Below, piece by piece: positions 13,922-21,707 of a stretch of DNA of 35,687 nucleotides (positions within the stretch are counted from its first letter, which is position 1; the number at the start of each line of letters is the position of its first letter). The stretch comes from Candidatus Falkowiibacteriota bacterium (GTDB lineage: Bacteria > Patescibacteriota > Patescibacteriia > Patescibacteriales > UBA12075): NCBI GenBank assembly GCA_030600505.1, contig JAUVLY010000001.1:1-35687 (forward strand), given 5' to 3'. The notes under the pieces were generated by a model that had not been told where the DNA came from, searched no databases, and saw only the letters and a list, made by a program, of their open reading frames with translations. Both the position numbers and the translations under genes were made by a program.

Positions 13922-13950
13922 TTGACTTGTCTTAGTTATTTAGATAGGAT
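13922..13950 (+). promoter_or_regulatory. Promoter of the 173-aa gene (paired motif B)
   Basis: TTGACT (13922-13927), 17 nt, TAGGAT (13945-13950). It shares the -10 TAGGAT and most spacer bases with the promoter at 13502. Confidence 0.7.
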
Positions 13951-13980
13951 AAGATAATTAATATAAAAATAAATTTAAAC

Positions 13981-14012
13981 CCGCCTACGCATAAAGCTAC
14001 GGCGAGGCAAGC
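13981..14012 (+). repeat. Dispersed palindromic repeat in a 5' UTR
   Basis: CCGCCTACGC followed by ATAAAGCTACGGCGAGG. The same element, as CCTCCTACGCTAAAGCTACG, lies in frame inside tatD at 31770. It stands between the promoter and the SD of the 173-aa gene. Confidence 0.7.
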
Positions 14013-14039
14013 AAAAATAAAACAAAAAGGAGGCAGAGT

Positions 14040-14561
14040 ATGCCGCAATATGCACTGAAATTACAAGGAAGTAATTGGGAAGAACTTGAAAAAAAATTGT
14101 CATTCAAGGGGTCAATAAAAAAGCTCTTTGAGAAAGCTAAAGTCAAATTTACCAAATGGGAGGCTGAAAAAATCTTTTTCACTGATCCGGGAAATAAAGT
14201 TGGTAAAACAATAACTATGACAGGTTTTGTTTTCATGGACCCGGAAAAAGTTGGCAACTGGCAACCCATATGTTATGTTCATTTAAAAAATATGCGACCA
14301 AAGACAACAGAAAAGATAACCATCATGCCGTGTGGTAAAGTAATGAATTCGACTGATTTACCTGGGGGCAGGAAAATTAAAGCCGGGGAAAAATTTGATA
14401 TTATTGAGGCAATAAGAATTAAAAACGATTATGGTTCTGGTCCTTTTCTTTTGCTGGGGATTGAATATAAAAAAAAGCGATATAGACAAAATTTTAAATT
14501 TTTTCGTTTTGTAGATTATAACGGAAAAGAAAAGTATATTAACAAAGAGTATTGTTTTTAA
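14040..14561 (+). CDS. Soluble protein of unknown function
   Basis: A 173-aa basic protein without signal peptide or membrane segments. It shows alternating beta-like stretches (TITMTGFVFMDPEKV, FLLLGIEYKKKRYRQNF) and no motif I can assign. The start is the ATG at 14040 with an AAGGAGG SD 9 nt upstream. The long leader carries a dispersed palindrome also found in tatD, and the promoter resembles that of the gene before it, so the two may be co-regulated. A terminator follows. Confidence 0.72.
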   Translation: MPQYALKLQGSNWEELEKKLSFKGSIKKLFEKAKVKFTKWEAEKIFFTDPGNKVGKTITMTGFVFMDPEKVGNWQPICYVHLKNMRPKTTEKITIMPCGKVMNSTDLPGGRKIKAGEKFDIIEAIRIKNDYGSGPFLLLGIEYKKKRYRQNFKFFRFVDYNGKEKYINKEYCF

Positions 14562-14599
14562 TTGAGTTGATAAATATTGAAAAGTTATAAATAGTACAT

Positions 14600-14629
14600 G
14601 GCCTTCTGAGTAAAGAAGGCCGTTTTTTT
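14600..14629 (+). terminator. Terminator of the 173-aa gene
   Basis: GGCCTTC and GAAGGCC form a stem, followed by G and seven T. Confidence 0.8.
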
Positions 14630-14645
14630 ATTTGCTTTTTTTAAT

Positions 14646-14674
14646 TTGACTATTTAGCTAATTTTAAGTAAAAT
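14646..14674 (+). promoter_or_regulatory. Promoter of the ZIP transporter gene
   Basis: TTGACT (14646-14651), 17 nt, TAAAAT (14669-14674), 30 nt before the ATG. Confidence 0.6.
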
Positions 14675-14704
14675 TTAAATATTAGTCATAAATTTTAAAT
14701 TTAT

Positions 14705-15445
14705 ATGTCAATTTTACTTTGGATAATATTGGCGACTGTAGCCATGAGCGCGGTTTCTTTGGTCGGGGCGCTGGCCCTGGTATTAAAGGAGAATATCTTA
14801 AAAAGAATAATTAAGCCTTTGGTGGCTTTTTCTGCCGGTTCGCTACTCGGTGGCGCCTTCCTCCACCTCTTACCCGAAGCGCTGGAAGAATCCGGTGAGA
14901 TTAACAAGATATTTATAATTTTGCTTACCGGCTTTGCCGTCTTTTTCCTGCTTGAGCAATTTATCCATTGGCATCACTGCCATCGCATGCCCTCGGAGCA
15001 TAAGCATCCGGTAACATATTTAATATTAATTTCCGATGGGGTGCATAATTTTCTTGACGGGCTGGCCATCGGCGCCGCTTTTGTTATTGATGTTCGCTTG
15101 GGTATGGCCACGACTCTGGCCATTGCCATGCACGAGATCCCACAGGAGTTGGGGGATTTTGGCATTTTGATCCACGGCGGTTGGAAAAAAGCCAAAGCGC
15201 TTTTGTTTAATTTTTTCTCCGGTTTGACCGCGGTCGCGGGCGGAATTATTGCTTGGCTATTGGCCGGAAACATTGAAATTGTGTATTTACTGCCGTTTGC
15301 GGCCGGTAATTTTATCTATATTGCCGCCTCAGACCTGATCCCGGAAATTAAACACCACGACTTTGCCAGCCGCAACGTTTTACATTTCCTGGCTTTTGTT
15401 CTTGGAATTGGGTTTATGTATTTGATTTTGTTTATTGAAATCTAA
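14705..15445 (+). CDS. ZIP family divalent metal transporter
   Basis: A 246-aa membrane protein with about eight helices. The metal-binding helices are clear: DGVHNFLDGLAIGAAF (helix 4) and AMHEIPQELGDFGILIHGG (helix 5), whose His, Asn, Asp and Glu residues form the binuclear site of ZIP proteins that import Zn, Fe or Mn. A His-rich cytoplasmic loop, HWHHCHRMPSEHKHP near residue 95, lies between helices 3 and 4, as is common in the family. GAFLHLLPEAL in helix 2 is also typical. Start ATG at 14705 without SD. The next gene begins 5 nt after the stop, so the two form an operon. Confidence 0.93.
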   Translation: MSILLWIILATVAMSAVSLVGALALVLKENILKRIIKPLVAFSAGSLLGGAFLHLLPEALEESGEINKIFIILLTGFAVFFLLEQFIHWHHCHRMPSEHKHPVTYLILISDGVHNFLDGLAIGAAFVIDVRLGMATTLAIAMHEIPQELGDFGILIHGGWKKAKALLFNFFSGLTAVAGGIIAWLLAGNIEIVYLLPFAAGNFIYIAASDLIPEIKHHDFASRNVLHFLAFVLGIGFMYLILFIEI

Positions 15446-15449
15446 AATT

Positions 15450-16415
15450 ATGATTATTCGTTTGCTTGTCGGATTATTAATTGAAGCTGTTTTATTATGG
15501 CTTTTTTTTGGTTTTGAATATGTACGAATGTCTTTAGTGGCCTCTTTTGGCGTTTTAACAGTTGTTTATATCGCCATTGCCTATGCCCTGGGCTGGATAG
15601 TAGTTCGCGCTTTGGAAAAAGTAATGGTTAAAACCTGGGGAGTAGGTAAAATCGAGCGCAGCCTTAATTTTTTGATTGTTTTAGCTGTCCTGGTTTGGCT
15701 CATTTCCTGGTACGCGTTGCGTGGATTGCCCGATTCCAATACGATTCAGCCGGTAATAAATACCGCGCCAATACAGACCAAGACCGAGCGCGCGCCTTTT
15801 ACTTTTAATTATCGCGATACTGATTACCGGGTAGTACCCTTGGCCGATTATCAGTTGCCAGGCCTGATTGTCACACATAATAATATTAATGCCTGGTATA
15901 ATTATTATCATGATAAGGATTCGGTTAATTTAAAAGATATTTGTGTAATTTGGGGAGACAACACCGCGGATAATGTTTATCAGCAGATGAAATTCAAAAG
16001 CGGGGAGTGGACTTGCTATTTTGAATCTTGGGACTCTGATACCTGGCGTGTTTTTGATCCAAACAAGCTTTCCAACAATCATCTTTTAGCTAAAGATTTA
16101 AGCCTGCAAAAAAAGATTAGGAATTTGAATATTGGCGATCAGGTTTATCTGGAGGGGATGTTGGTTAGCTATGGCAAAACCGGTTTAGAAGAAAAGTATT
16201 ATCGTGCCAGCTCCATGTCTAGGACAGACAAGGGTAATCATTCCTGTGAAACTTTTTTTGTGGAAAAGTTAGAGATTATTAAGGCTGGCAAACCGAATTG
16301 GCACATAGCTAAAGAAATGAGCAAATATTTATTTTTATTTATAATTATATTAAAGATATTACTGTTTTTTATAAGCCATCGTAAGGTATTGTTTTCTAGA
16401 AAAACCAATTATTAA
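15450..16415 (+). CDS. Membrane protein of unknown function
   Basis: A 321-aa protein with three N-terminal helices (residues about 4-22, 28-52, 70-90), a long extracytoplasmic region of about 200 residues and one C-terminal helix (about 295-312). Its outer domain has IRNLNIGDQVYLEGMLVSYG and a late SCETFFVEKLEII, a pattern resembling OB-type beta barrels, but I cannot name a family. The start is the ATG at 15450; an in-frame TTG at 15435 overlaps the ZIP gene. Its 5-nt spacing to the ZIP gene suggests co-transcription and perhaps an envelope role linked to metal uptake, which is inference. Confidence 0.75.
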   Translation: MIIRLLVGLLIEAVLLWLFFGFEYVRMSLVASFGVLTVVYIAIAYALGWIVVRALEKVMVKTWGVGKIERSLNFLIVLAVLVWLISWYALRGLPDSNTIQPVINTAPIQTKTERAPFTFNYRDTDYRVVPLADYQLPGLIVTHNNINAWYNYYHDKDSVNLKDICVIWGDNTADNVYQQMKFKSGEWTCYFESWDSDTWRVFDPNKLSNNHLLAKDLSLQKKIRNLNIGDQVYLEGMLVSYGKTGLEEKYYRASSMSRTDKGNHSCETFFVEKLEIIKAGKPNWHIAKEMSKYLFLFIIILKILLFFISHRKVLFSRKTNY

Positions 16416-16436
16416 ATAAATAATAATAAAAAAACT

Positions 16437-16469
16437 AGCCTATGGGTGTGGATTTACCCATAGGCTTTT
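16437..16469. terminator. Bidirectional terminator between convergent genes
   Basis: AGCCTATGGGT (16437-16447) pairs with ACCCATAGGCT (16456-16466); A-rich and T-rich flanks serve both strands. Confidence 0.8.
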
Positions 16470-16490
16470 CTATTTGGCCAATTTATTTTT

Positions 16491-16694
16491 TTATATCTGG
16501 GCCGGTTCGTATTTTTCCCAAAAATCAGACCAGGAAAGCGTTATTTCTTCAGCATCTTCAATTAGTTCCTCTATTATATTGCAGGGTTTTAAAAAGACGA
16601 CCTTGCCGCCATTACTTGGGTGCATAAGCAGCAAAACATAGAGCGGCCAATCTTTTACCTTTAGCCTTCTAGAAAAAAGAACATGTTTACCCAT
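16491..16694 (-). CDS. Small protein of unknown function
   Basis: A 67-aa protein with a basic, hydrophobic N-terminal half and an acidic helix (ELIEDAEEIT) before a Trp/Tyr-rich end. No signal peptide and no known family. The start is the ATG at 16694 with AAGGAGG on the minus strand 6 nt upstream, which strongly supports translation. It converges on the membrane protein gene and shares its terminator. It fits the pattern of short, separately controlled genes with strong SD seen from 8,700 onward. Confidence 0.72.
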   Translation of the reverse strand: MGKHVLFSRRLKVKDWPLYVLLLMHPSNGGKVVFLKPCNIIEELIEDAEEITLSWSDFWEKYEPAQI

Positions 16695-16803
16695 TAGAAC
16701 CTCCTTATTGTTTGATAATTAATGTTTGTTTTAATAATAGTTAATTTAAGCACAATTTTTTGGTTTTAGCAAGCCTTATCTTTCCCGGGCAGGGGAGATA
16801 GGG

Positions 16804-16939
16804 TATAATAGGAATTACAACTGAATATAGGGGCCTACGCTTGTGGATAAGTGCTAGGTAAGTTTGTTGTTGGCTAAAAATTGTAATAATTAACAAAAAT
16901 ATCACTTAATAATTGGTTAGAAATTAGCCAATTTTTTTT
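16804..16939 (+). ncRNA. Candidate small RNA or riboregulator
   Basis: In a 468-nt gene-free gap (16695-17162), TATAAT (16804-16809, no good -35) is followed by structured sequence and a terminator, AATTGGTTA/TAGCCAATT plus eight T (16911-16939). An upstream TTGGCTAA (16870-16877) is a perfect partner for the terminator's 3' arm TTAGCCAA (16924-16931), so two exclusive folds are possible. No family is recognised. Confidence 0.35.
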
Positions 16940-17048
16940 ATTTTTTAAATATAATTATAATAATTTGAAAAAATAGGCTGTTTATACTATAATAATAGTA
17001 ATACTATAGCACTATAGCATTATGGTGTTATGGGGGCGAAGAAACGTG

Positions 17049-17100
17049 GTTTGACCTATCGGTCAAAGCGGCACTACGAATGCCGCACATGCGAATAAAT
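17049..17100 (+). repeat. Double-hairpin dispersed repeat, copy 4
   Basis: First stem TTTGACC-TATC-GGTCAAA, second stem GCGGCA/TGCCGC, then the tail CATGCGAATAAATA. The stems differ in sequence from the other copies but keep their pairing. It lies about 60 nt before the secreted protein gene. Confidence 0.75.
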
Positions 17101-17162
17101 AATAAAAAACAAAAAGAACATAAAAACCAAAAAAACTTAATTAAATAATTCGCCAGCTCCCC

Positions 17163-18203
17163 ATGCTAGGATCAGCAAAATTAAGGAATTTTGGTGTTGG
17201 TTTTTTAATAGTCGTTTTACTATTAACGTTTTTTAATATTCCAACAAGTATCGCGGCTTATTCCAATGTATCTGATACGATCTCTGATTCCCGGGTTTCT
17301 GTTTCTGCCAGCCATGTTATAACTTTTACTACGGCCAGTGATATTGGCGCTAATGGTTATTATGAAATTACCATGGCCCCGGAATACGGCGATATTAAAG
17401 AGGCCTCGTGTTCCGGGCCAAACGTTACCGTCTCTACCACTACCGAAACCGTGCGCTGTACTTATAGTATTTCACCCGGTGCCGCCACTACCACCACGAT
17501 TTATGTTGATAATGTTAGCAATCCTTCCGCAACTGGCCGCTACAATGTTTTAATTGGCTCATATGACTCTGGTGATACCGATCTGGAGCACGGCGACGCG
17601 GCGGTTTATATAACAGACGCGCTTGAAGTCTCAGCCTGGATCGGCAGCATTTTGAATTTTGAAATGACAAACGAGAATGTGAGCGAGGTTAATGGCGTAA
17701 CCATTACCGGCTCATCAACGCTTGATACCCTGCCTTTTAACGAATTAAATATCAGTGCATCTTCTACTTTGGCTCAGACTTTAACTATGCAGACCAATGC
17801 CAAGAACGGTTTTTCCTGTACCGTGCAGCAGGATCAGGAATTAACCAACCAATCAAATCATACGATTAACAGCTTTGATAATTCGCCGGATGGGACCGGC
17901 TCTTCCACGTCTCCGCATACTTGGAATGCACCAACAGGAGAATTAAACGCCTATCATACCTATGGCCACCTGGGTTTAACGACCGATGATTCCAGTCTAA
18001 GTTCTTTGGATTTTAGCGGTTCAAAATATGCCGGCTTAAACGGCACAGAGCCTTTAGAGGTTTTTTATAATAATGGGCCGGTAATTCATCCGGTCATTGG
18101 CTCGGGCAAAGCCCATATTGCCTATACAATTGAGATTTCCGCCCTGCAGGAGGAAGGCGTATATAATTCAAATTTAACTTATGTTTGTACCGGGAATTAT
18201 TAA
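17163..18203 (+). CDS. Secreted Ser/Thr-rich protein of unknown function
   Basis: A 346-aa protein with a signal peptide (hydrophobic residues 12-30, cleavage likely after SIAA). The mature chain is rich in Ser, Thr, Asn and Gly with beta-strand periodicity, typical of surface beta-sandwich proteins. Three cysteine residues (SCTVQQ, YVCTGNY and an early GPN-preceding Cys among them) could form disulphides. No catalytic motif is visible. The start ATG at 17163 has no SD. Upstream lies a long non-coding gap with a candidate RNA and a dispersed repeat; downstream is a CT-rich palindrome and a 47-codon reading frame. Confidence 0.8.
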   Translation: MLGSAKLRNFGVGFLIVVLLLTFFNIPTSIAAYSNVSDTISDSRVSVSASHVITFTTASDIGANGYYEITMAPEYGDIKEASCSGPNVTVSTTTETVRCTYSISPGAATTTTIYVDNVSNPSATGRYNVLIGSYDSGDTDLEHGDAAVYITDALEVSAWIGSILNFEMTNENVSEVNGVTITGSSTLDTLPFNELNISASSTLAQTLTMQTNAKNGFSCTVQQDQELTNQSNHTINSFDNSPDGTGSSTSPHTWNAPTGELNAYHTYGHLGLTTDDSSLSSLDFSGSKYAGLNGTEPLEVFYNNGPVIHPVIGSGKAHIAYTIEISALQEEGVYNSNLTYVCTGNY

Positions 18204-18207
18204 CATA

Positions 18208-18281
18208 AATACCCTCACCCCCCGGCCCCCTCTCCTAATTAGGAGAGGGGGAGGCGAGCGTAGCGAGCGGGGGAGAGGGTA
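18208..18281. repeat. CT/AG-rich palindromic dispersed repeat
   Basis: CCCCCTCTCCTAATTAGGAG, then AGGGGG, is a near-perfect palindrome, extended by GAGCGTAGCGAGC and GGGAGAGGGT. A related palindrome sits inside the tRNA-Asn intron near 5250-5290. Confidence 0.75.
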
Positions 18282-18298
18282 AAATAATAAAAATAAAT

Positions 18299-18442
18299 AT
18301 GAAAAAAACACTAAATTTTAGAAAATTATTTAAGCGTCGTCGGCGGCTTAACCCCCGTGTCCATGCTGGTCATTTGTTTACGGATGTAGGCAAATATAGC
18401 TCAAGTGTTAAGTCGAATAAAAAAGTCTTCATTCGAATTTAA
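18299..18442 (+). CDS. Possible 47-aa basic peptide
   Basis: A short frame running from ATG at 18299 to TAA at 18442, encoding a very basic peptide (FRKLFKRRRRLNPRVHAGH, then KYSSSVKSNKKVFIRI). There is no SD, as for most core genes here. It could be co-transcribed with the secreted protein gene 95 nt upstream, but a dispersed repeat intervenes. Nothing confirms translation, so it may be chance. Confidence 0.35.
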   Translation: MKKTLNFRKLFKRRRRLNPRVHAGHLFTDVGKYSSSVKSNKKVFIRI

Positions 18443-18612
18443 ATATTAATAATAAAATTCGCATCCTGTTTTCTATTTTCTATTTTCTGCTTTCTTTAAT
18501 GTTGATATAAAAATAAATTTATATAAAGCCCGAGATAAGAAGCTCAGACAAATGATTTATTTTAGAATAAAATATTAAAACAAAAATAAAGACCTAAATA
18601 AAAATAAATATT

Positions 18613-18648
18613 AAAGGCCTGGTTTTTTGTCATTTAAACCAGGCCTTT
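18613..18648. terminator. Terminator-like hairpin in a 438-nt gap
   Basis: AAAGGCCTGGTTT pairs with AAACCAGGCCTTT (perfect 13-bp arms). It is the main structured item in 18443-18653; the rest of that stretch is low-complexity T/C- and A-rich sequence. Confidence 0.6.
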
Positions 18649-18653
18649 ATGTT

Positions 18654-18704
18654 ATTTTTGCTAGCGCAAAAAGCCGCACTACAAATGCGGCACATACGAA
18701 TTTA
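18654..18704 (+). repeat. Double-hairpin dispersed repeat, copy 2
   Basis: Same first stem as copy 1 (TTTTGC-TAGC-GCAAAA), second stem GCCGCA/TGCGGC around CTACAAA, and the tail CATACGAATTTA. Confidence 0.8.
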
Positions 18705-18783
18705 GACTTTAAACACCCTAAGCTCTTTGGCACGGGAGACGGTAATAACTACTTGTAGTGCAGTGTAGTAAATTATATTTATT

Positions 18784-18828
18784 TATTCGCATGACCCGCA
18801 TTTGTAGTTGCGGGATGTGCGAAGCACG
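18784..18828 (-). repeat. Double-hairpin dispersed repeat, copy 5, reversed
   Basis: Read on the minus strand: GTGC-TTC-GCAC, then CCCGCA/TGCGGG around ACTACAAA, then the tail CATGCGAATAAAT, matching copy 4. It lies about 50 nt before the kinase gene. Confidence 0.65.
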
Positions 18829-18839
18829 ATGACATAAAG

Positions 18840-18869
18840 TTGGCTGAAATGGCGGTTTTAGGTTATAAT
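18840..18869 (+). promoter_or_regulatory. Promoter of the histidine kinase gene
   Basis: TTGGCT (18840-18845), 18 nt, TATAAT (18864-18869). The ATG is only 11 nt after the -10 box, which implies an almost leaderless mRNA. Confidence 0.5.
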
Positions 18870-18880
18870 ATATTATAGTT

Positions 18881-20863
18881 ATGGATAGTGGATTAAAAGA
18901 AACAAATAATCGGTTTAAACACATCCCGGCTATGGATTCAGGGGAATTTCAGGCATTTTTAAATAATAGTGATGATATTATTATTGCCACTGACCCGGAC
19001 GGGACGATCAAGTTTGCCAATTTAAAGGCTAGGCGGATGCTTGGGTATTTGGCCTATGAGCTGGAAGATAAAAAAATAATAAATATTGTTAAGGATGATC
19101 ATGGGTCATACGCCGAGGAGGTAGTGGCCAAGGCGCGGCGCGGCCAAATAGTAAAGGATATTAAGCTGATATTGGTTGGCAAGCAGGGTCAGAAGATCAT
19201 GGTCGAAGGATCGCTTACTCCCTTATTTGAACACCGGGAATGTACTTCTCTTTGGGCCAAGTTCACGACTGTTACGCCGGACGCTAGTACGGACAAGGAG
19301 ATAAAGAAGCTGCGGCAGAAGCGTTTTGAATTAGAGGCATTAAAGTCATTATCTGACCGTTTAACCAATATTTTTGACTTAAGGGAAGCGATCAAAACCA
19401 TTAATAATTATTTGTCCGAAGTGCTTGAATATAGTTCAGCAGCGTATTTAATATTCAGCCCCGAGCATGATGATGGTTATGTGTTTATAAATTATCTTAA
19501 AGATAAGGTGGGCAAGAAGTACATTGAGGCAGTTAAAAAAGACATCAGCAGTCATTTGACAAATGAGAGGCACAAGGAAATCAAACAGATAATGGACAAG
19601 TTTACGGATATTAAGCCCGAGATACACGGGTCCAGGCTGGATTCCGGGAGCAGAAGCGTTCCCCGCTCGCAAGTAATTTTTCCCCTTAAGCTGGGGGCTG
19701 CTACCTTGGGTTTAATCCACATTTCTTCGAGTAAGCCAAATCGCTATTTGGGCGGCACCAATTGGCTGACCGATGCGATGGTCGTTACCTTTGTTCTTTT
19801 TGTGGTTCGTTTACAGATGGTGCTTCGGGCCCAGCGCAGCCGGACCGAGACCCTGGTGCGTAGTTTGTCGGACGGTATTATTATGTTTAATGACCAGCTA
19901 AATATAACTTTAATGAACGAACAGGGCCAGGAGTTTACCGGTCTGGATCCGAATCTGGCTTCGCTTAGGGATTTTTTTGCCTTATTCCCAAAAGCGAACC
20001 TGGAGTCTAAGACCACTAAGATGCTGGTGAGCGGCAAGACCGTACATGTTGATAATGTTCATTTAAGAAGTAGGCATTATGAGATTTTTTTTACTCCGGT
20101 TAAAGATAACCAGGGCAAAGTAGTTAATGGCGCTATTGTTCTTCACGATATCACCCGCCTAAAAGAGATTGACCAGATGAAGACCGATTTTGTTTATATT
20201 GCTTCGCACCAGCTCCGTACCCCGCTTACCGGAATAAAGTGGTTTATTAAATTGCTTGAAAAGGAGATCATTAAGAACGGCCAAGTTACTACCAGAGAAA
20301 AAGAATGCCTGGAACAGATTACCTTATCCAATAACATTGTTATTAAGCTGGTTAATGACCTTCTTAATGTCAGCCGGATAGAGACCGGTCATAAGTTTAA
20401 GATCGAGAAAACAAGTTTTGACTTTTCCGTGCTAATGAAAGAGATATTAAAAGACAATGTTGTTGGTATGGAAGAAAATAATATTACTGTTAAAGTTAAG
20501 TGCCAGCCAGCTAAGCTTAGACTCAGGGCCGACCGAACCAAGGTTAGGCAAGTAATTCATAATTTAATTACCAATGGGGTAAAATATTCTCTGTCCGGCG
20601 GCACAGTATTGGTTAATGCTAAAGCAGATAAAAAGCAAGTTATAATTAGCGTGAAAGATTCAGGCATTGGCATCCCCAAAAATCAGCAGCAGGATATTTT
20701 TTCTAAATTTTTTCGGGCCGACAACGCCAGTGCCAAGGGCTTGCCGGGCAGCGGCCTAGGGCTCTATATGGCCAAAGCGGTTGTAGAGGCCCATGGCGGT
20801 AAAATGAGCTTTAAATCCATTCTCAATAAGGGCACTATTTTTACCTTTACCTTACCAAGATAA
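18881..20863 (+). CDS. Soluble PAS-GAF-PAS sensor histidine kinase
   Basis: A 660-aa two-component kinase without membrane helices. The order is PAS (about 20-130; DIIIATDPDGTIKFAN), a GAF-like region (about 150-310), a second PAS (about 320-430), HisKA with the phospho-acceptor His443 in SHQLRTPL, and HATPase_c (about 540-660). The ATP-site boxes are NLITNGVKYS (N box, with Thr-Asn-Gly instead of the common Ser-Asn-Ala), DSGIGIP (G1), FSKFFRAD (F) and GSGLGLYMAK (G2). All catalytic parts are present. It should sense a cytosolic or redox/light-type cue through PAS/GAF. The receiver-only regulator 135 nt downstream is the obvious partner. The kinase lies in a stretch with no SD. Confidence 0.93.
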   Translation: MDSGLKETNNRFKHIPAMDSGEFQAFLNNSDDIIIATDPDGTIKFANLKARRMLGYLAYELEDKKIINIVKDDHGSYAEEVVAKARRGQIVKDIKLILVGKQGQKIMVEGSLTPLFEHRECTSLWAKFTTVTPDASTDKEIKKLRQKRFELEALKSLSDRLTNIFDLREAIKTINNYLSEVLEYSSAAYLIFSPEHDDGYVFINYLKDKVGKKYIEAVKKDISSHLTNERHKEIKQIMDKFTDIKPEIHGSRLDSGSRSVPRSQVIFPLKLGAATLGLIHISSSKPNRYLGGTNWLTDAMVVTFVLFVVRLQMVLRAQRSRTETLVRSLSDGIIMFNDQLNITLMNEQGQEFTGLDPNLASLRDFFALFPKANLESKTTKMLVSGKTVHVDNVHLRSRHYEIFFTPVKDNQGKVVNGAIVLHDITRLKEIDQMKTDFVYIASHQLRTPLTGIKWFIKLLEKEIIKNGQVTTREKECLEQITLSNNIVIKLVNDLLNVSRIETGHKFKIEKTSFDFSVLMKEILKDNVVGMEENNITVKVKCQPAKLRLRADRTKVRQVIHNLITNGVKYSLSGGTVLVNAKADKKQVIISVKDSGIGIPKNQQQDIFSKFFRADNASAKGLPGSGLGLYMAKAVVEAHGGKMSFKSILNKGTIFTFTLPR

Positions 20864-20893
20864 ATAACTATTTTATTGTTGTTCATTTTTTGA

Positions 20894-20899
20894 TATAAT
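20894..20899 (+). promoter_or_regulatory. Possible extended -10 box for the receiver gene
   Basis: TGATATAAT without a clear -35, 99 nt before the ATG. It would let the regulator be made apart from the kinase. Confidence 0.35.
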
Positions 20900-20998
20900 A
20901 AATTAAGAATAACCTTATAAAGGCGTGTAGGGCAATATTTAAGGTTAAATTTTCATAAATTGGTAATAAATCAATATTGAATAATTATAAAGATATAT

Positions 20999-21367
20999 AT
21001 GGCTAAAAAAATACTTGTTGTGGAAGACGTTAGTTTTCTACAAAACGCGATAAAAATGGTTTTGGAAGATGCCGGCTATGAGGTTTTGACCGCTTCGGAC
21101 GGATTGAAGGGGCTTAACGCCGCGACTACCAAAAAGCCGGATTTAATTCTCCTCGATATTATGATGCCCAAAATGGACGGTATGACCATGCTTAAAAAAT
21201 TGCGCCAGCATCCGAACGGCAAAAGAGTGCCGGTAATTATTCTTACCAATTTAAGCAGTGAGGAAAAGCTGATAGAAGCTAACAAAGAAGGTGTAACCGA
21301 TTATTTTATTAAGAGTGACTGGGAAATTGAGGAGTTGCCGGAATTGGTAGAGAATAAATTAGGATAA
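20999..21367 (+). CDS. Single-domain response regulator (CheY-like receiver)
   Basis: A 122-aa protein that is only a receiver domain. The acidic pocket is VVEDVS (residues 6-11), the phospho-acceptor is the Asp of LILLDIMMPKMDG (about residue 53), the switch Thr is in VIILTNLSS, and the conserved Lys is in YFIKSDW. There is no DNA-binding output domain, so it must act by protein contact or phosphotransfer. It follows the histidine kinase on the same strand and is very likely its partner. The start is the ATG at 20999, without SD. Confidence 0.93.
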   Translation: MAKKILVVEDVSFLQNAIKMVLEDAGYEVLTASDGLKGLNAATTKKPDLILLDIMMPKMDGMTMLKKLRQHPNGKRVPVIILTNLSSEEKLIEANKEGVTDYFIKSDWEIEELPELVENKLG

Positions 21368-21400
21368 TTAAATATAACCCGAACAAAAAAGGAGGATAGA

Positions 21401-21574
21401 ATGTCGAAAACACCATTTAATTATTTACGTGATTGTGCTACTGGTGAAGATGAGGTAAAAATAATATATAATGGATCAGGGAAGGATAATCAAGACAAGC
21501 AACTAAAACCATTCATGCCTGGGCCGGACGGTAAACATCCAATTACGGCAAAACCGAACGATGAACCTTCTTAA
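21401..21574 (+). CDS. 57-aa protein of unknown function
   Basis: A short gene from ATG at 21401 to TAA at 21574. The AAAAAAGGAGG SD ends 6 nt before the ATG, which makes translation very likely. The product is hydrophilic, with a Pro/Gly/Lys-rich C terminus (FMPGPDGKHPITAKPNDEPS), no membrane segment and probably little fold. A strong terminator follows. It starts 33 nt after the receiver gene, so it may share that transcript. No homologue is recognised. Confidence 0.72.
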   Translation: MSKTPFNYLRDCATGEDEVKIIYNGSGKDNQDKQLKPFMPGPDGKHPITAKPNDEPS

Positions 21575-21597
21575 AGGGAGTGATTTTTTTCTCGAAA

Positions 21598-21635
21598 GAT
21601 ATAAGCTTAAGAAAAGCGAGCTTATATCTTTTTTT
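21598..21635 (+). terminator. Terminator of the kinase/receiver/57-aa cluster
   Basis: GATATAAGCT (21598-21607) pairs with AGCTTATATC (21619-21628), followed by seven T. Confidence 0.85.
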
Positions 21636-21664
21636 ATGTTATTTTTTCTAATTTAAAGGAGTTA

Positions 21665-21693
21665 TTGAACATTAAGCTTATTTAAGCTACAAT
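21665..21693 (+). promoter_or_regulatory. Promoter of the cysteine-rich lipoprotein gene
   Basis: TTGAAC (21665-21670), 17 nt, TACAAT (21688-21693). The ATG lies 14 nt later, so the leader is very short and has no SD. Confidence 0.6.
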
Positions 21694-21707
21694 GTAAATA
21701 TAATAAT

